Shown here in pieces: positions 1 to 7,999 of a stretch of 41,705 bases of DNA; within the stretch, counting starts at the first letter, position 1; the number at the start of each line of letters is the position of its first letter. Made by a program: the position numbers and the translations under genes. Source of the stretch: Pseudomonas sp. REP124 (GTDB lineage: Bacteria; Pseudomonadota; Gammaproteobacteria; Pseudomonadales; Pseudomonadaceae); the NCBI RefSeq assembly GCF_020164475.1, contig NZ_JAIQWX010000044.1:1-41705 (forward strand). Direction: 5' to 3'. The notes under the pieces were generated by a model that searched no databases, was not told the origin of the DNA, and worked only from the letters and a program-made list of their open reading frames with translations.

Positions 1-2
1 CC

Positions 3-29
3 CTGTAGGAGCGAGGCTTGCCCGCGAAG
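3..29. repeat. Single REP half-element
   Basis: A lone REP head (CTGTAGGAGCGAGG) runs into the imperfect palindrome GGCTTGCCCGCGAAG. It lies just beyond the stop codon of the minus-strand binding-protein gene. Any partner would lie outside the window. Confidence 0.75.
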
Positions 30-49
30 ACGTATCCGGAATCACCAAA

Positions 50-1066
50 TTATTTCAGCTCGGCAGACACCTTCTCCGCCACATCCTTCGGCAACCACGC
101 CTTCCAAACATCCGGATGCTTCTTCATGAAATCCTCCGCCGCCTGGCGCGGTGGGGTGTGTTTTTCGCTCATGTCGGCCAGGGCCTTGTTCAGCGGATCG
201 ATGGGGAAATCGACCTTGCTGAAGAACTCGGCGATCTGCGGATATTGCTTCTGGAACGGCGTGGACACGCCAATGGACAGCTTCGAAGGCAGCGAGCGGG
301 TGGGTTTTGGGTTGGGGTTGTCGGCGTCGGTCAGGGTCTTCCAGGCTTCGGCGTCGAATGGCGGTTCCTCAAGCTGGACCAGTTTGAAGCGACCGAGTAA
401 CGGCGTGGGCGACCAGTAGTAGAACAGCACCGGCTTGCCGCGGCGGATCGATGAACTGATCTCGGCATCCAGCGCCGCGCCGGAGCCGCTACGGAAGTTC
501 ACGTAACTGTCGTCCAGACCATACGCTTTCAACTTCTGCTTGTTGACCACTTCCGAGGTCCAGCCAATCGGGCTGTTGAGGAAACGCCCTTTGCTCGGCG
601 CCTCCGGATCCTTGAAGACGTCTTTGTATTTGGGCAGGTCAGTGACACTGCGCAGGTCTGGCGCCATGGCCTTGATGCCCTTGGCCGGATCGCCCTTGAT
701 CACGTATTCCGGCACCCACCAGCCTTCGGTCGCCCCCTTGACCGTATCGCCCAGGCTCACCACCTTGCCTTCGGCCTCCGCCTTGACCCACACCGGACTG
801 CGCCCGGCCCACTCTTCGCCAATGACCTGAATGTCATTGTTGGCCAGGGCGGTTTCCAGGGTGATAGTGGTGCCGGGCAAGGTATCGGTCGACAGGCCGT
901 AGCCCTTCTCGACGATGATTCTCAGGATATCGGTGATCAGACTGCCGCTTTCCCAATTGAGGTCGGCGAAATGCACCGGCGTCTGGGCCGCGAGCACCGG
1001 AGCGGGTGATGCCAACACAGCGAAAGTGGTCAGGCTCGCAGCCAGCAAGCGTCGAAAACCTTTCAT
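50..1066 (-). CDS. Glycine betaine/choline-type ABC transporter substrate-binding protein
   Basis: This is a periplasmic solute-binding protein of the OpuAC/ProX class, 338 residues long. The first 27 or so residues form a signal peptide: positive MKGFRR, a hydrophobic core, then the cleavage region VLAAQ. The mature part opens with VHFADLNWESG and contains the EEWAGRSPVW stretch and a later FYYWSPTPL stretch; these aromatic-rich segments are typical of the quaternary-amine-binding family. The start is supported by GAGGTG about 8 nt upstream of the ATG. No ATPase or permease gene is adjacent inside the window, so it is either an orphan receptor or its partners lie beyond the left edge. The ligand (betaine, choline, carnitine or other) cannot be decided from sequence alone. 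Confidence 0.85.
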   Translation of the reverse strand: MKGFRRLLAASLTTFAVLASPAPVLAAQTPVHFADLNWESGSLITDILRIIVEKGYGLSTDTLPGTTITLETALANNDIQVIGEEWAGRSPVWVKAEAEGKVVSLGDTVKGATEGWWVPEYVIKGDPAKGIKAMAPDLRSVTDLPKYKDVFKDPEAPSKGRFLNSPIGWTSEVVNKQKLKAYGLDDSYVNFRSGSGAALDAEISSSIRRGKPVLFYYWSPTPLLGRFKLVQLEEPPFDAEAWKTLTDADNPNPKPTRSLPSKLSIGVSTPFQKQYPQIAEFFSKVDFPIDPLNKALADMSEKHTPPRQAAEDFMKKHPDVWKAWLPKDVAEKVSAELK

Positions 1067-1184
1067 GCTTTTGCACCTCGTGCTGTTCGCAGCAATAGCA
1101 GGATGGCCTGGCAGAAGACCGCAAAGCCTCTGAAACTTCAGTCAACTGACTGTAGTAGAGGTTCCTGCTTTCGAGGGATTCAGA

Positions 1185-1388
1185 TCAATTTTCGGAAATT
1201 TCCTGCATCCGCGTCAGCTCTCGTCTGACCATGTTGGCGTATTCAGGCGGGCGCAAACCGTAGAGTTCAGAGGCCACCCAATTGAGCCATGCGCCCTGCA
1301 GAACGGTCTTCTGCGCGAACAGTCTCCGGGCTTCGGCCTCGGCGCGGGCCTGGTTCTGTTCATGGAATTCGGCGCGGGGCTGGCTCAT
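1185..1388 (-). CDS. Small hypothetical protein, coupled to the upstream gene
   Basis: This is a 67-residue, mainly helical, charged protein that begins MSQPRAEFHEQNQARAEAEA. I do not recognise a family. The start is chosen because its ATG overlaps the TGA of the gene upstream as TGATG, a one-base overlap that implies translational coupling. A longer in-frame start exists 14 codons upstream, but that would run deep into the preceding gene. The sequence has no signal peptide or membrane segment. A phrase rich in Trp and Tyr (LNWVASELYGLRPPEY) suggests a folded core. It probably works with, or is dosed against, the product of the preceding gene. Confidence 0.6.
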   Translation of the reverse strand: MSQPRAEFHEQNQARAEAEARRLFAQKTVLQGAWLNWVASELYGLRPPEYANMVRRELTRMQEISEN

Positions 1389-1837
1389 CACTCGCTGGCC
1401 TTGAAGGTCACCAACTCGCCCTTGCGCCATTTGGCGGCCTTGGCGGTTACGGCCTTGAGGGTTTTGGTCAGGCCTTCCTGCAACTGCTGGTGAGCGGCGA
1501 AAACCGTTACCGCACTGTGGCCTTCCTTGAACACGATGGCTTCGCCGTCGGCGGTGGTCACGAAGGCGTAGTCACCAAGGCCGTAGACCGTCATTTTGAT
1601 GTCGCGGAATCTGATTTCCAGCTTGCCGCCTTCGCGACTGGGCAGGACCGAGGCGCTGAAATGATCGCCGACCTTGAGCTTGAGCCCTGGCTTGTCGTCG
1701 ACCACCAGTGCTGACTCAGTGTCGAGCTCCGCCACATAAATGCCTTCGGCGCTCTGCTCAGTGATGTAGACGAAACGAGATTGAAACAGTTTGACCAGCT
1801 TCGCGCGCAAATCACCCAGCACGAACAACGCATGCAT
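1388..1837 (-). CDS. Hypothetical protein, about 149 residues
   Basis: The start is placed at MHALFVLGDLRAK because the open frame further upstream is Cys/Phe/Arg-rich and looks non-coding. The ribosome-binding site is weak; a TTG eleven codons upstream is an alternative. The protein alternates short beta-like segments (RFVYITEQ, GIYVAEL, LEIRFRDIKMTVY, YAFVTT) and ends in a basic helical tail (KAVTAKAAKWRKGELV). This suggests a small beta-rich domain with a basic tail, but I do not recognise the family. It has no signal peptide. It is the first gene of a two-gene unit, its stop codon overlapping the next start. No function is assigned. Confidence 0.6.
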   Translation of the reverse strand: MHALFVLGDLRAKLVKLFQSRFVYITEQSAEGIYVAELDTESALVVDDKPGLKLKVGDHFSASVLPSREGGKLEIRFRDIKMTVYGLGDYAFVTTADGEAIVFKEGHSAVTVFAAHQQLQEGLTKTLKAVTAKAAKWRKGELVTFKASE

Positions 1838-2269
1838 ATCGAGATTACTTACTGCCAAGGAACCATCCCCACATCTGAAAATGACGCCGCACGCATAAAA
1901 GGCGCACAGCCGAAAAAAGCGGCAATGCCGAAAGTGAAACTTGATAAACCCCAATCGTGTGGCGGATGAGCTATGCACTCCCCCATCCCGAGGCCTGAGC
2001 AGACTACTGGACGATGCTCGCCTCGTCTTGCCTGGCTTTCGTCAAAGGTTGAAGGAAAACGCCCTTCCTACAGCCAGAAGAATACGGACTATCGACTTCA
2101 GGGAAAAAACTCTTAAAAAAAAGCACTTTTCTGACATATCGCAAGCCGAAAATTGCTTTAGATACGATCACTCACCCCACCAGTGACGGTGATTCTAGAG
2201 CAGCCATGCTCGCCGAGACTACCCATACGGACGTACATACGTCGGTAAAAACAACGAAAAGGACTTCAT
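1838..2269. other. Intergenic stretch without a supported gene
   Basis: The segment is AT-richer than its surroundings, especially between about 2090 and 2180 where there are runs of A. It separates a minus-strand unit from a plus-strand gene, so promoters for both should lie here. I see no convincing palindrome or terminator. The open frames inside it (for example 1941-2186 on the plus strand) have atypical composition and no good ribosome-binding site. Confidence 0.5.
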
Positions 2270-2506
2270 ATGTGCACGCTTACACACTTTGCCCAACCCT
2301 TTGCACCATTGCAGGTTTCAGGTTCGCCGACTATACGACAAGCTGAACTTCACTCACGTTCCCCCGAAATCCCGCGCTTCCAAGTGATATTGGCCGGGAA
2401 TTCGTTCTTTCATATCAAGGAAATTTCCACCGGGCATGTAAGAGGTTTCCGCGTCGATCACAACGAAGCCTGCGCCCTCGCCCGAGCGCTGGAGGCAACG
2501 CATTGA
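2270..2506 (+). CDS. Small conserved-type hypothetical protein, 78 residues
   Basis: The ATG follows AAAAGGA at a workable distance. The first half is low in structure (SGSPTIRQAELHSRSPEIPR). The second half looks like a compact domain: VILAGNSFFHIKEISTGHVR, then GFRVDHNEACALARALE. The latter resembles small Pseudomonas proteins I have seen in comparable positions, but I cannot name a family. It is soluble and has no signal peptide. The next plus-strand gene is 146 bp downstream, so co-transcription is possible. Function is unknown. Confidence 0.6.
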   Translation: MCTLTHFAQPFAPLQVSGSPTIRQAELHSRSPEIPRFQVILAGNSFFHIKEISTGHVRGFRVDHNEACALARALEATH

Positions 2507-2652
2507 AAGCCTGAAGATCAGCTTTGCGGTCTATGCTCACTGCTGCGTTTGAACATTGGATTGAATATCGATTTCGAACTCTTGAAGCTCGCCTTCATCA
2601 GAAATAGAGACAACGAACTTCAGAATCCGATTCACCCTGCCAGGAGATGAAA

Positions 2653-2892
2653 ATGGAATCACCGACCCACGACTTGAAAGGTTTGTTCGACCAGCTCGGC
2701 CTGGACTCCACCCAGAAAGCTATCGACGATTTCATTGCCAGTCATTCACCGCTGCCAGAGGACAAGAAACTCATCGACGCGGAATTCTGGACGCCGCAAC
2801 AGGCGGGCTTTCTCAAGGAGCAACTGCGCGAAGACGCCGACTGGGCGCGGGTGGTGGACGATCTGAACCTGCGCATGCACCAGGTCCACTGA
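2653..2892 (+). CDS. DUF2789 family protein
   Basis: This 79-residue protein matches the DUF2789 pattern: MESPTHDLKGLFDQLGL at the N-terminus, a central IDDFIASHSPLP, and the family hallmark FWTPQQAGFLKEQLREDADW followed by VVDDLN. The start is set at MESP rather than the ATG two codons earlier, because AGGAG at 2642-2646 directly abuts the earlier ATG and sits 6 nt from this one. Its function is unknown in the family. It is a soluble, acidic, helical protein. It ends two bases before the convergent gene on the other strand, so the two genes probably share a termination zone. Confidence 0.85.
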   Translation: MESPTHDLKGLFDQLGLDSTQKAIDDFIASHSPLPEDKKLIDAEFWTPQQAGFLKEQLREDADWARVVDDLNLRMHQVH

Positions 2893-2894
2893 CC

Positions 2895-3098
2895 TCAATG
2901 CAGGCTGTCCGGCGTCTCGACCTTCAGTTGCGCGATCCAGGCAGCCTTGCACTCCTCCGCCTCATCCCGGCTCGAAAACGCCGTGCCCCGGCGTTCGCCA
3001 TTCAGCAGTACCACCCAGCACACACTTTGTCCCAGGGCCCGCAGACTGGCGGGTACGCCGCTGCCAATCATTACTGCCACATCGACTTTGCTTTGCAT
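2895..3098 (-). CDS. Small hypothetical protein, 67 residues
   Basis: The protein begins MQSKVDVAVMIGSGVPASLR and contains SVCWVVLLNGERRGTAFSSR, a beta-hairpin-like segment, then the helix DEAEECKAAWIAQLK. I do not recognise a named family. The start has GGAG and AAGAG upstream within 5-14 nt. The gene converges on the DUF2789 gene with a 2-bp gap. There is no signal sequence. It is likely a genuine small Pseudomonas protein, given the ribosome-binding site, codon use and clean boundaries. Function is not assigned. Confidence 0.65.
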   Translation of the reverse strand: MQSKVDVAVMIGSGVPASLRALGQSVCWVVLLNGERRGTAFSSRDEAEECKAAWIAQLKVETPDSLH

Positions 3099-3230
3099 GT
3101 TGCTCTTCGAACTCCGTTAGCAACCTAACTATATCGTTATGGTACGAAGTCTTCAGGTGCGGAAACAATATTGGGTTTGTAGAGCTTTCTTTCCAAAGTC
3201 GTAACAATCGCCAGATAAAATCCATTCCCC

Positions 3231-3331
3231 CTGTGGGAGCGAGCCTGCTCGCGATGGAACTCGGAACACCGCGGACATCAGGCCGCCAACGTTATCGTTG
3301 ACGACCATCGCGTGCTTGCTCGCTCTTACAG
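3231..3331. repeat. REPIN (inverted REP pair), right half degenerate
   Basis: The left REP reads CTGTGGGAGCGAGCCTGC and the right half returns as an imperfect complement ending CTCGCTCTTACAG. The right edge supplies the TAA stop codon of the chemoreceptor gene on the minus strand. Confidence 0.85.
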
Positions 3332-4957
3332 TGTATTTTGCGGTTTGTACCCCAACCGCAACCCACCCCAATGCCGCCCCTTGAGCATGATCGGCACCGA
3401 CAGATCATGCATCAGCTCCCCCGTATCGCGCGTATAGGTTTGCAACAGCACCGGCTGCTGATGGCTGCCACACCGAATCCCGGTGCGGTCGGCGAACTTG
3501 CGTTTGGTACGGTTATGCACGGTGTCTGCCTGTACATCACCGGTCAGCGGCTGGCTGAACACCTTGTTGTGAGTCGGCACGTAACCCTGCTGCGTGCAGG
3601 CGATGGCAAACACCAGTCCTTCATGACGCAGCAGCAGCGGTTCCTGAATCGCCGGCAAGACCTGGTCGGTATAGCCATCGAACCGCGTCTGGTATTTGAC
3701 CGGCTGAGTGCCGGCAATCGCCTGGTAGTTACGGTCGAACAAATCATCAAGACTGACCCGACCCGCATCGATGTCCGCCTCGAAACGCTCGGCGATCAGG
3801 TTTGCGCCCTCCCGCGCCAGGTCGTAGATCCGTTGGTGATAGTCATCCAGCCCGACTTCCGCCAACCGCTCGCTGATGCTCTCGGCCTGCCCTTCCATCT
3901 GCACCGCCGCCTCGGACAGGCGCCGGGTCTGCTGATCACTGACGGACAGGTCGCTACGCATCTGCTCAATGGCGTGGAACAGGCTGTCCAATTGCTCGCG
4001 ATTGGTCTCGGCACCCCGAGCGATCTCCCCGACCTGACCCTCGACGCCGGCCGCCAGGCGGGCGATGTTTTCCAGGTGCTGACCGGTGTGCTCGACCTGC
4101 TCGACGCCAGTGTCCAGGTCGCTGGACAACTGACGGATCTGCTCCACCACCTGCGCGGTGCGCTGCTGGATATCCGCCACCATCTCGCCTACTTCCCCAG
4201 TCGCAGTAGCCGTACGCGCGGCGAGCCCGCGAACCTCATCGGCCACCACCGCAAAACCCCGACCATGTTCACCGGCCCGCGCCGCTTCGATCGCCGCGTT
4301 CAAGGCCAGCAGATTGGTCTGGCTGGCGATGGACTGGATCACCAGGGTCACGCGCTGGATATCGTCGCTGCGCAGACTCAAGGCTTCGATCAACTGACGG
4401 CTGCCACTGGCCCGTTCGCTGAGTTGATGCATCCGCGTAATCGACTCGACCAGCTCAGCTCGCCCAGCCGCGCCACTGCGATGCGCTTCACTCGCCGCAC
4501 TCAGCGCCTCTCGACTCAAGGTCGATGTAGCCTGTTCGGTGGCGATCATCACTTCGGCGTTGCTGACGATTTGTGCCGCGGCGCCCAGTTGCGACTGCAA
4601 CCGGTCAGCCAGTTGCCTGACGGAAAAGGCCACGCCCGCGGCGGACAGCGCGTTATGGCTGGTGGTGCGGGAAAGATCGCGGGTCAACGCGGCGATGGCG
4701 TCGCCGGTATCGACAGCGGCGGTTTGGGGAGTCGCGCGCGAGCGCAGGCGTGGCAGCCAGACAATCAGCACAGCCATTGGCAGGCCAACATACAGCGGCC
4801 AGCTTTGAAGGCTCATGCCACACAGCAACAGCATCAGGGCGATACTTTGCAATGTTGGTGTCAGCCAGCGATTTTTCGGCAGCAGCAACGGGGCCGCGAC
4901 AGCCAAAGCTTCGATAGCCCGAGTCTCGTCTTTCGTCATCTTTGTCACCCCAGACAT
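3326..4957 (-). CDS. Methyl-accepting chemotaxis protein with C-terminal sensor-like domain
   Basis: This 543-residue chemoreceptor would signal to CheA/CheW at the membrane. Residues of about 30-70 form two closely spaced hydrophobic segments with almost no periplasmic loop. The coiled signalling hairpin follows, with the conserved tip [20 protein letters not shown] and then [15 protein letters not shown]. After the hairpin, residues from about 395 to the end form a globular domain ([56 protein letters not shown]). This is a known MCP layout with sensing placed C-terminally in the cytoplasm. No HAMP domain is apparent. The start could be MSGV or the ATG six codons later (4939), which has the better spaced GGGGTG. 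The TAA stop lies in a REP element. The ligand is unknown. Confidence 0.9.
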   Translation of the reverse strand: MSGVTKMTKDETRAIEALAVAAPLLLPKNRWLTPTLQSIALMLLLCGMSLQSWPLYVGLPMAVLIVWLPRLRSRATPQTAAVDTGDAIAALTRDLSRTTSHNALSAAGVAFSVRQLADRLQSQLGAAAQIVSNAEVMIATEQATSTLSREALSAASEAHRSGAAGRAELVESITRMHQLSERASGSRQLIEALSLRSDDIQRVTLVIQSIASQTNLLALNAAIEAARAGEHGRGFAVVADEVRGLAARTATATGEVGEMVADIQQRTAQVVEQIRQLSSDLDTGVEQVEHTGQHLENIARLAAGVEGQVGEIARGAETNREQLDSLFHAIEQMRSDLSVSDQQTRRLSEAAVQMEGQAESISERLAEVGLDDYHQRIYDLAREGANLIAERFEADIDAGRVSLDDLFDRNYQAIAGTQPVKYQTRFDGYTDQVLPAIQEPLLLRHEGLVFAIACTQQGYVPTHNKVFSQPLTGDVQADTVHNRTKRKFADRTGIRCGSHQQPVLLQTYTRDTGELMHDLSVPIMLKGRHWGGLRLGYKPQNTL

Positions 4958-5070
4958 TTTCTAATTGTTGTCGTCGCATTAAGCGCCACTAAAAAGCCAT
5001 TATCTATGGTGCTTTAGTCGAGGGCGTTGCAGCAGATCAACGGAAGAAACGGGAAAATCGGGGGCAACAG

Positions 5071-5132
5071 AAAAAAGATCGCAGCCTTCGTCAGCGCTCC
5101 CATGTTGGAGCTGCCGAAGGCTGCGATCTTTT
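5071..5132 (-). terminator. Rho-independent terminator made of a repeated palindrome
   Basis: Two perfect 18-nt arms (5073-5090 and 5115-5132; AAAAGATCGCAGCCTTCG and its complement) flank a 24-nt loop. On the minus strand the stem is followed by a run of six T, an ideal terminator for the DksA-like gene that ends at 5169. The arms also end in T on the other strand, so it may work in both directions. A related sequence recurs at 41608-41678. Confidence 0.8.
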
Positions 5133-5168
5133 CAGGACAACCGGCAGGACACCGATTGCCGTACGAAA

Positions 5169-5573
5169 TCAGGCTTGACGCTGGTGCTTGTCGATCTGCT
5201 CGTGACGTTCTTGAGCTTCGATGCAGTACTTGGTGGTCGGGCTGATCAGCAGGCGCTTGAGGCCAATAGCCTCGCCACTGTCGTCGCACCAGCCAAAGCT
5301 GTCTTCTTTGATGCGTTCCAGAGCTTGTTCCAACTGAGGCAGCATGCGCTGGTCGCGATCGATCGCGTTTACCAGCCAGGTGCGCTCTTCTTCGACCGAA
5401 GCCGCGTCAGCCGGATCGGCCGGGCTGTCCAGGCTCTCGATGGCGATGCGATTCTGCTCAATGCGCTCATGGGTTTCGACTTTCATGTTCTGCAACAGCT
5501 CGGAGAAAAAAGCATGTTGCTCGGCATTCATGTAGTCATCCGCCGGCATGGCCAGCAACTTGTCCTTTGTCAT
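5169..5573 (-). CDS. DksA/TraR-family transcription factor with a two-cysteine zinc site
   Basis: This 134-residue protein belongs to the DksA family, which enters the RNA polymerase secondary channel and acts with ppGpp. The coiled-coil tip DPADAAS (residues 53-59) keeps the D-x-x-D-x-A pattern that DksA needs. The C-terminal finger reads WCDDSGEAIGLKRLL then TKYCIEAQ. Cys96 and Cys117 are kept, but the second position of each pair is Ser99 and Ala120. This resembles the zinc-independent DksA2 type known from Pseudomonas rather than the four-cysteine housekeeping DksA. The start is at MTKDKLLAMPADDY; the open frame extends 18 codons further up without family-like sequence. I see no Zur-like palindrome upstream. 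Confidence 0.9.
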   Translation of the reverse strand: MTKDKLLAMPADDYMNAEQHAFFSELLQNMKVETHERIEQNRIAIESLDSPADPADAASVEEERTWLVNAIDRDQRMLPQLEQALERIKEDSFGWCDDSGEAIGLKRLLISPTTKYCIEAQERHEQIDKHQRQA

Positions 5574-5936
5574 TGATATCTCTATAAAAAAACGTGCATT
5601 AAGGCGAATTAGGGAGCATTGCGACAAACCTGTTCAGGCCATCGCGAAGGCGCCGTTTGTTCCAAGCGCCACCCGGCACTCAATTTACGAGGGGCGGCAG
5701 TCTAAGGCCGACTTGAGGCCTCAGCAACTGAAAAGACAGCGAATTTGTCCGACAAGGCCTCGAAAATGCGCTATGGCAGGCATTCAGGCGGATATCGGAG
5801 TGCGTTTATAGCAAGAAATTCAATTCAGCGGGCCTATATGGAAGACAAACGGCTGGGCGGAGGGAAGCCGTTTGCAGGTCGCGCCGGCTCGGCTAAGGTT
5901 GACCTTCCCGTTATGGCTGACTCAAGGAGCGATTAA
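5574..5936. other. Divergent promoter region between DksA-like and GST genes
   Basis: No gene is supported here. The half next to the DksA-like gene is AT-rich. A short perfect hairpin (AAACGGCT / AGCCGTTT, 5847-5873) lies 64 bp before the GST start. The GST ribosome-binding site AAGGAG is near 5926. A plus-strand frame over most of the region has poor composition and was not accepted. Confidence 0.5.
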
Positions 5937-6548
5937 ATGAAGCTGATCGGCATGCTGGATTCGCCTTTCGTACGACGCGTTGCCATCTCCGCCAAACGCC
6001 TGGGCATCGACCTGGAACAGCACTCGGTGTCGGTATTCCGCACGTTCGAGCAGTTCCAGCAGATCAATCCCGTGGTCAAGGCCCCGACCCTGGTGCTGGA
6101 CGACGGCGAGGTGCTGATGGATTCGACACTGATCATCGACTACCTCGAAACCCTCGCCGGCCCCGACCGCAGCCTGATGCCGAAGGCAATCGATCAACGC
6201 CTGCGCTCGTTGCGCCTGATCGGCCTGGCATTGGCCGCGTGCGAAAAATCCGTGCAGCTATATTACGAACGCAACCTGCGACCGGCCGAGATTCAATTCC
6301 AGGCCTGGTCGGAACGGGTGGAGGGACAATTGGCCGCAGCCTACAACGCACTGGAAAGGGAATTGGAAAAGCAGCCACTGGACACCGACGCCCCGATCGA
6401 CCAGGCCGGCATCACCCTGGCCGTGGCCTGGAGCTTCACCAATCTGGTTGTACCGGACCAGGTCTCGCGCGAAGCCTTCCCGAAGATCGCGGCGTACACC
6501 GAATATGCCGAGGGGCTTGAGGTGTTCATTAGTACGCCGATTGAATGA
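5937..6548 (+). CDS. Glutathione S-transferase family protein
   Basis: This 203-residue protein has the thioredoxin-fold N-terminal domain followed by an all-helical C-terminal domain. The active-site region is LDSPFVRRVAI (Ser9 is the likely catalytic or glutathione-contacting residue). The conserved cis-proline is Pro50 in VVKAPTLVL, and the gamma-glutamyl-binding pair is Asp62-Ser63 in VLMDSTLIIDYLE. It would conjugate or reduce electrophiles with glutathione in the cytoplasm; the substrate cannot be read from sequence. The start is supported by AAGGAG 7 nt upstream. The gene is monocistronic, followed directly by a pair of REPs. The length is normal for bacterial GSTs. Confidence 0.9.
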   Translation: MKLIGMLDSPFVRRVAISAKRLGIDLEQHSVSVFRTFEQFQQINPVVKAPTLVLDDGEVLMDSTLIIDYLETLAGPDRSLMPKAIDQRLRSLRLIGLALAACEKSVQLYYERNLRPAEIQFQAWSERVEGQLAAAYNALERELEKQPLDTDAPIDQAGITLAVAWSFTNLVVPDQVSREAFPKIAAYTEYAEGLEVFISTPIE

Positions 6549-6563
6549 GATTGACCCGACGTC

Positions 6564-6628
6564 ATCGCGAGCAGGCTCGCTCCCACAATTAACCGCCCCC
6601 CCCTGTGGGAGCGAGCCTGCTCGCGATA
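6564..6628. repeat. Outward-facing REP pair
   Basis: Two REP copies stand in the reverse arrangement from most pairs in the window: ATCGCGAGCAGGCTCGC comes first, a C-rich spacer follows, then CTGTGGGAGCGAGCCTGC. The GGGAGC heads face each other and the GCGAT ends point outward. Confidence 0.85.
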
Positions 6629-6654
6629 AAAATCAAAAGGCCGAACGCAATACG

Positions 6655-6684
6655 AAAAAGCCGCCTCTACTAAAGAAGCGGCTT
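6655..6684 (-). terminator. Rho-independent terminator
   Basis: A perfect 7-bp stem (AAGCCGC at 6658-6664 and GCGGCTT at 6678-6684) is followed on the minus strand by a run of T. It lies 9 bp past the stop codon of the 24-residue gene and closes that two-gene unit. Confidence 0.8.
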
Positions 6685-6693
6685 GCACCGATA

Positions 6694-6768
6694 TTAATGC
6701 ATGAACAACGCAATCAGAATAATGATCGGGATCGGTACACCGAGAAAGAACAGCAGTAATGAGCGCAT
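6694..6768 (-). CDS. 24-residue single-helix membrane protein
   Basis: This short frame reads MRSLLLFFLGVPIPIII and ends ALFMH. It is one continuous hydrophobic segment with a positive N-terminus, so it should sit as a single transmembrane helix with a Pro-x-Pro kink. It has a full AGGAG ribosome-binding site 7 nt before the ATG. It starts 15 bp after the stop codon of the 310-residue membrane protein and is followed at once by a terminator. This makes it a credible last gene of an operon and a possible partner or regulator of that membrane protein. I do not recognise a named family. Confidence 0.75.
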   Translation of the reverse strand: MRSLLLFFLGVPIPIIILIALFMH

Positions 6769-6783
6769 GATGATTCTCCTGAT

Positions 6784-7716
6784 TTAGCGAACTGGCGTGT
6801 TGGTAACGTAGGTGTCGGTTTCCACATACACCACGGCATCCCGGCGACGGCCGCCGAAGGTTGCGGCGAGGCTGGCAAAGAAGGCGCCGATCAACAGTGC
6901 AACGAACATCCACAAGGTCGTCCAGGCAGCGACTTTAGCGGCGGTGTCGGCGGCCTCCTTGGCGGTCTGTTTGGCATCGGCCACGGCTTTCTGCGTGCGG
7001 GCATAGACTTCATCCACACGACGCTCGGCATCGGCCTGGGACAGGTTGGTTCGCTGGGCTACAAGCTGTGCTAGGTAGGTGCGGTCCTCGGCAGACAGCT
7101 GGCCGTCGGCGATCGAGCGTACGAAGATGCGGGTCACAGTGCCCCGGGCTGCGTCGTCACTGACGGCGACCGGGCGATCATCGCGGAACAGACTGTCGAT
7201 GTAATAGTCGTACTGATCACTGTCAGTATTGGCAGCCGCAGTGCCTGCCGCCTGCGTCATCGCAGAGGCTGCGCCACCGGCAACTTGCGCCCCGGCCTGA
7301 ACGCCACCGCTGACTACACTACTGACCGACCCCGCTACCAGCGTCGCGGTCACCAGCGTCGCCACGCACCAGGCAAGAAAGCCGTGAGCCGTGTCGCGAA
7401 AGTAAACTTCGTCGCCATGCATGTAAGACCACTTCACCCGAAGACGCCCGGCAATGTAGCCACCGAGCCCGGACGCTACAATTTGCGTAAACGCCAGCCA
7501 GACGATCGTCGTGATCCCCAGGCTCTTGGCGCTCATGCCCTCATTGGCCCAAGGCGACACTGCGGAAAAACCCAGGCCAAATCCCAGCATCACCAATATA
7601 AGCGACAGCGCCGCCGCGGCCGCGGCCCCGGCGAAAATCGCGCCCCACGACACGCCAGACACGGCGGTCGATTCCTCCAGGCCGGCGGCATAGAAGCCAT
7701 CATTGGATCTATTCAT
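6784..7716 (-). CDS. Integral membrane protein of unknown function
   Basis: This 310-residue protein has predicted transmembrane segments at about 23-50, 68-90, 112-136 and 267-291. Between the third and fourth lies a large soluble stretch with an Ala/Gly/Thr-rich linker, an acidic patch (TDSDQYDYYIDSLFRDD) and a long helix (QTNLSQADAERRVDEVYART, then AVADAKQTAKEAADTAAK). The short tail YVETDTYVTNTPVR follows a GGRRRD positive-inside patch. I know of similar proteins in Pseudomonas but not of a function. The start has GGAG about 10 nt upstream. It is co-transcribed with the tiny membrane protein downstream. The 283-bp region upstream is AT-rich and shared with the divergent two-component system. 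Confidence 0.75.
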   Translation of the reverse strand: MNRSNDGFYAAGLEESTAVSGVSWGAIFAGAAAAAALSLILVMLGFGLGFSAVSPWANEGMSAKSLGITTIVWLAFTQIVASGLGGYIAGRLRVKWSYMHGDEVYFRDTAHGFLAWCVATLVTATLVAGSVSSVVSGGVQAGAQVAGGAASAMTQAAGTAAANTDSDQYDYYIDSLFRDDRPVAVSDDAARGTVTRIFVRSIADGQLSAEDRTYLAQLVAQRTNLSQADAERRVDEVYARTQKAVADAKQTAKEAADTAAKVAAWTTLWMFVALLIGAFFASLAATFGGRRRDAVVYVETDTYVTNTPVR

Positions 7717-7999
7717 TGTTATGTCGCTCCAGGCAGTAAATATGGTGTTACAACTCTCGAATCAGCCGTTGCAGTCACCGTGCCAGTCCCGACTATTGAT
7801 TAAATCCTTATATTTCAGCTAGTTATAAATATTGAACTTCCAATCCTCATGCAATATGCAATGAAGAGCCCAGGTCGACGGGATTTATGCATTAGCGCAG
7901 AGACCTTTTACCGCTCATGAACTTTTATTTAGTAAGCCGACAGGCAATTCTTGGCAAAATGCCGTTCACTTTGTATCGAACCGATTATCAGGCCAACCC

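Noticed and set aside
1941..2186. 81-codon plus-strand frame in the intergenic region
   Set aside because: No ribosome-binding site and irregular composition; the region reads better as promoter DNA.
3338..5017. 559-codon open frame antisense to the chemoreceptor
   Set aside because: The opposite strand encodes a complete chemoreceptor with conserved motifs; this frame is Arg/Gln/His-rich and matches no family, as expected from GC-rich codon bias.
5574..5700. Zur-binding site upstream of the DksA paralogue
   Set aside because: I looked for a TATAAC-type dyad, as expected by analogy with P. aeruginosa dksA2, and saw none.
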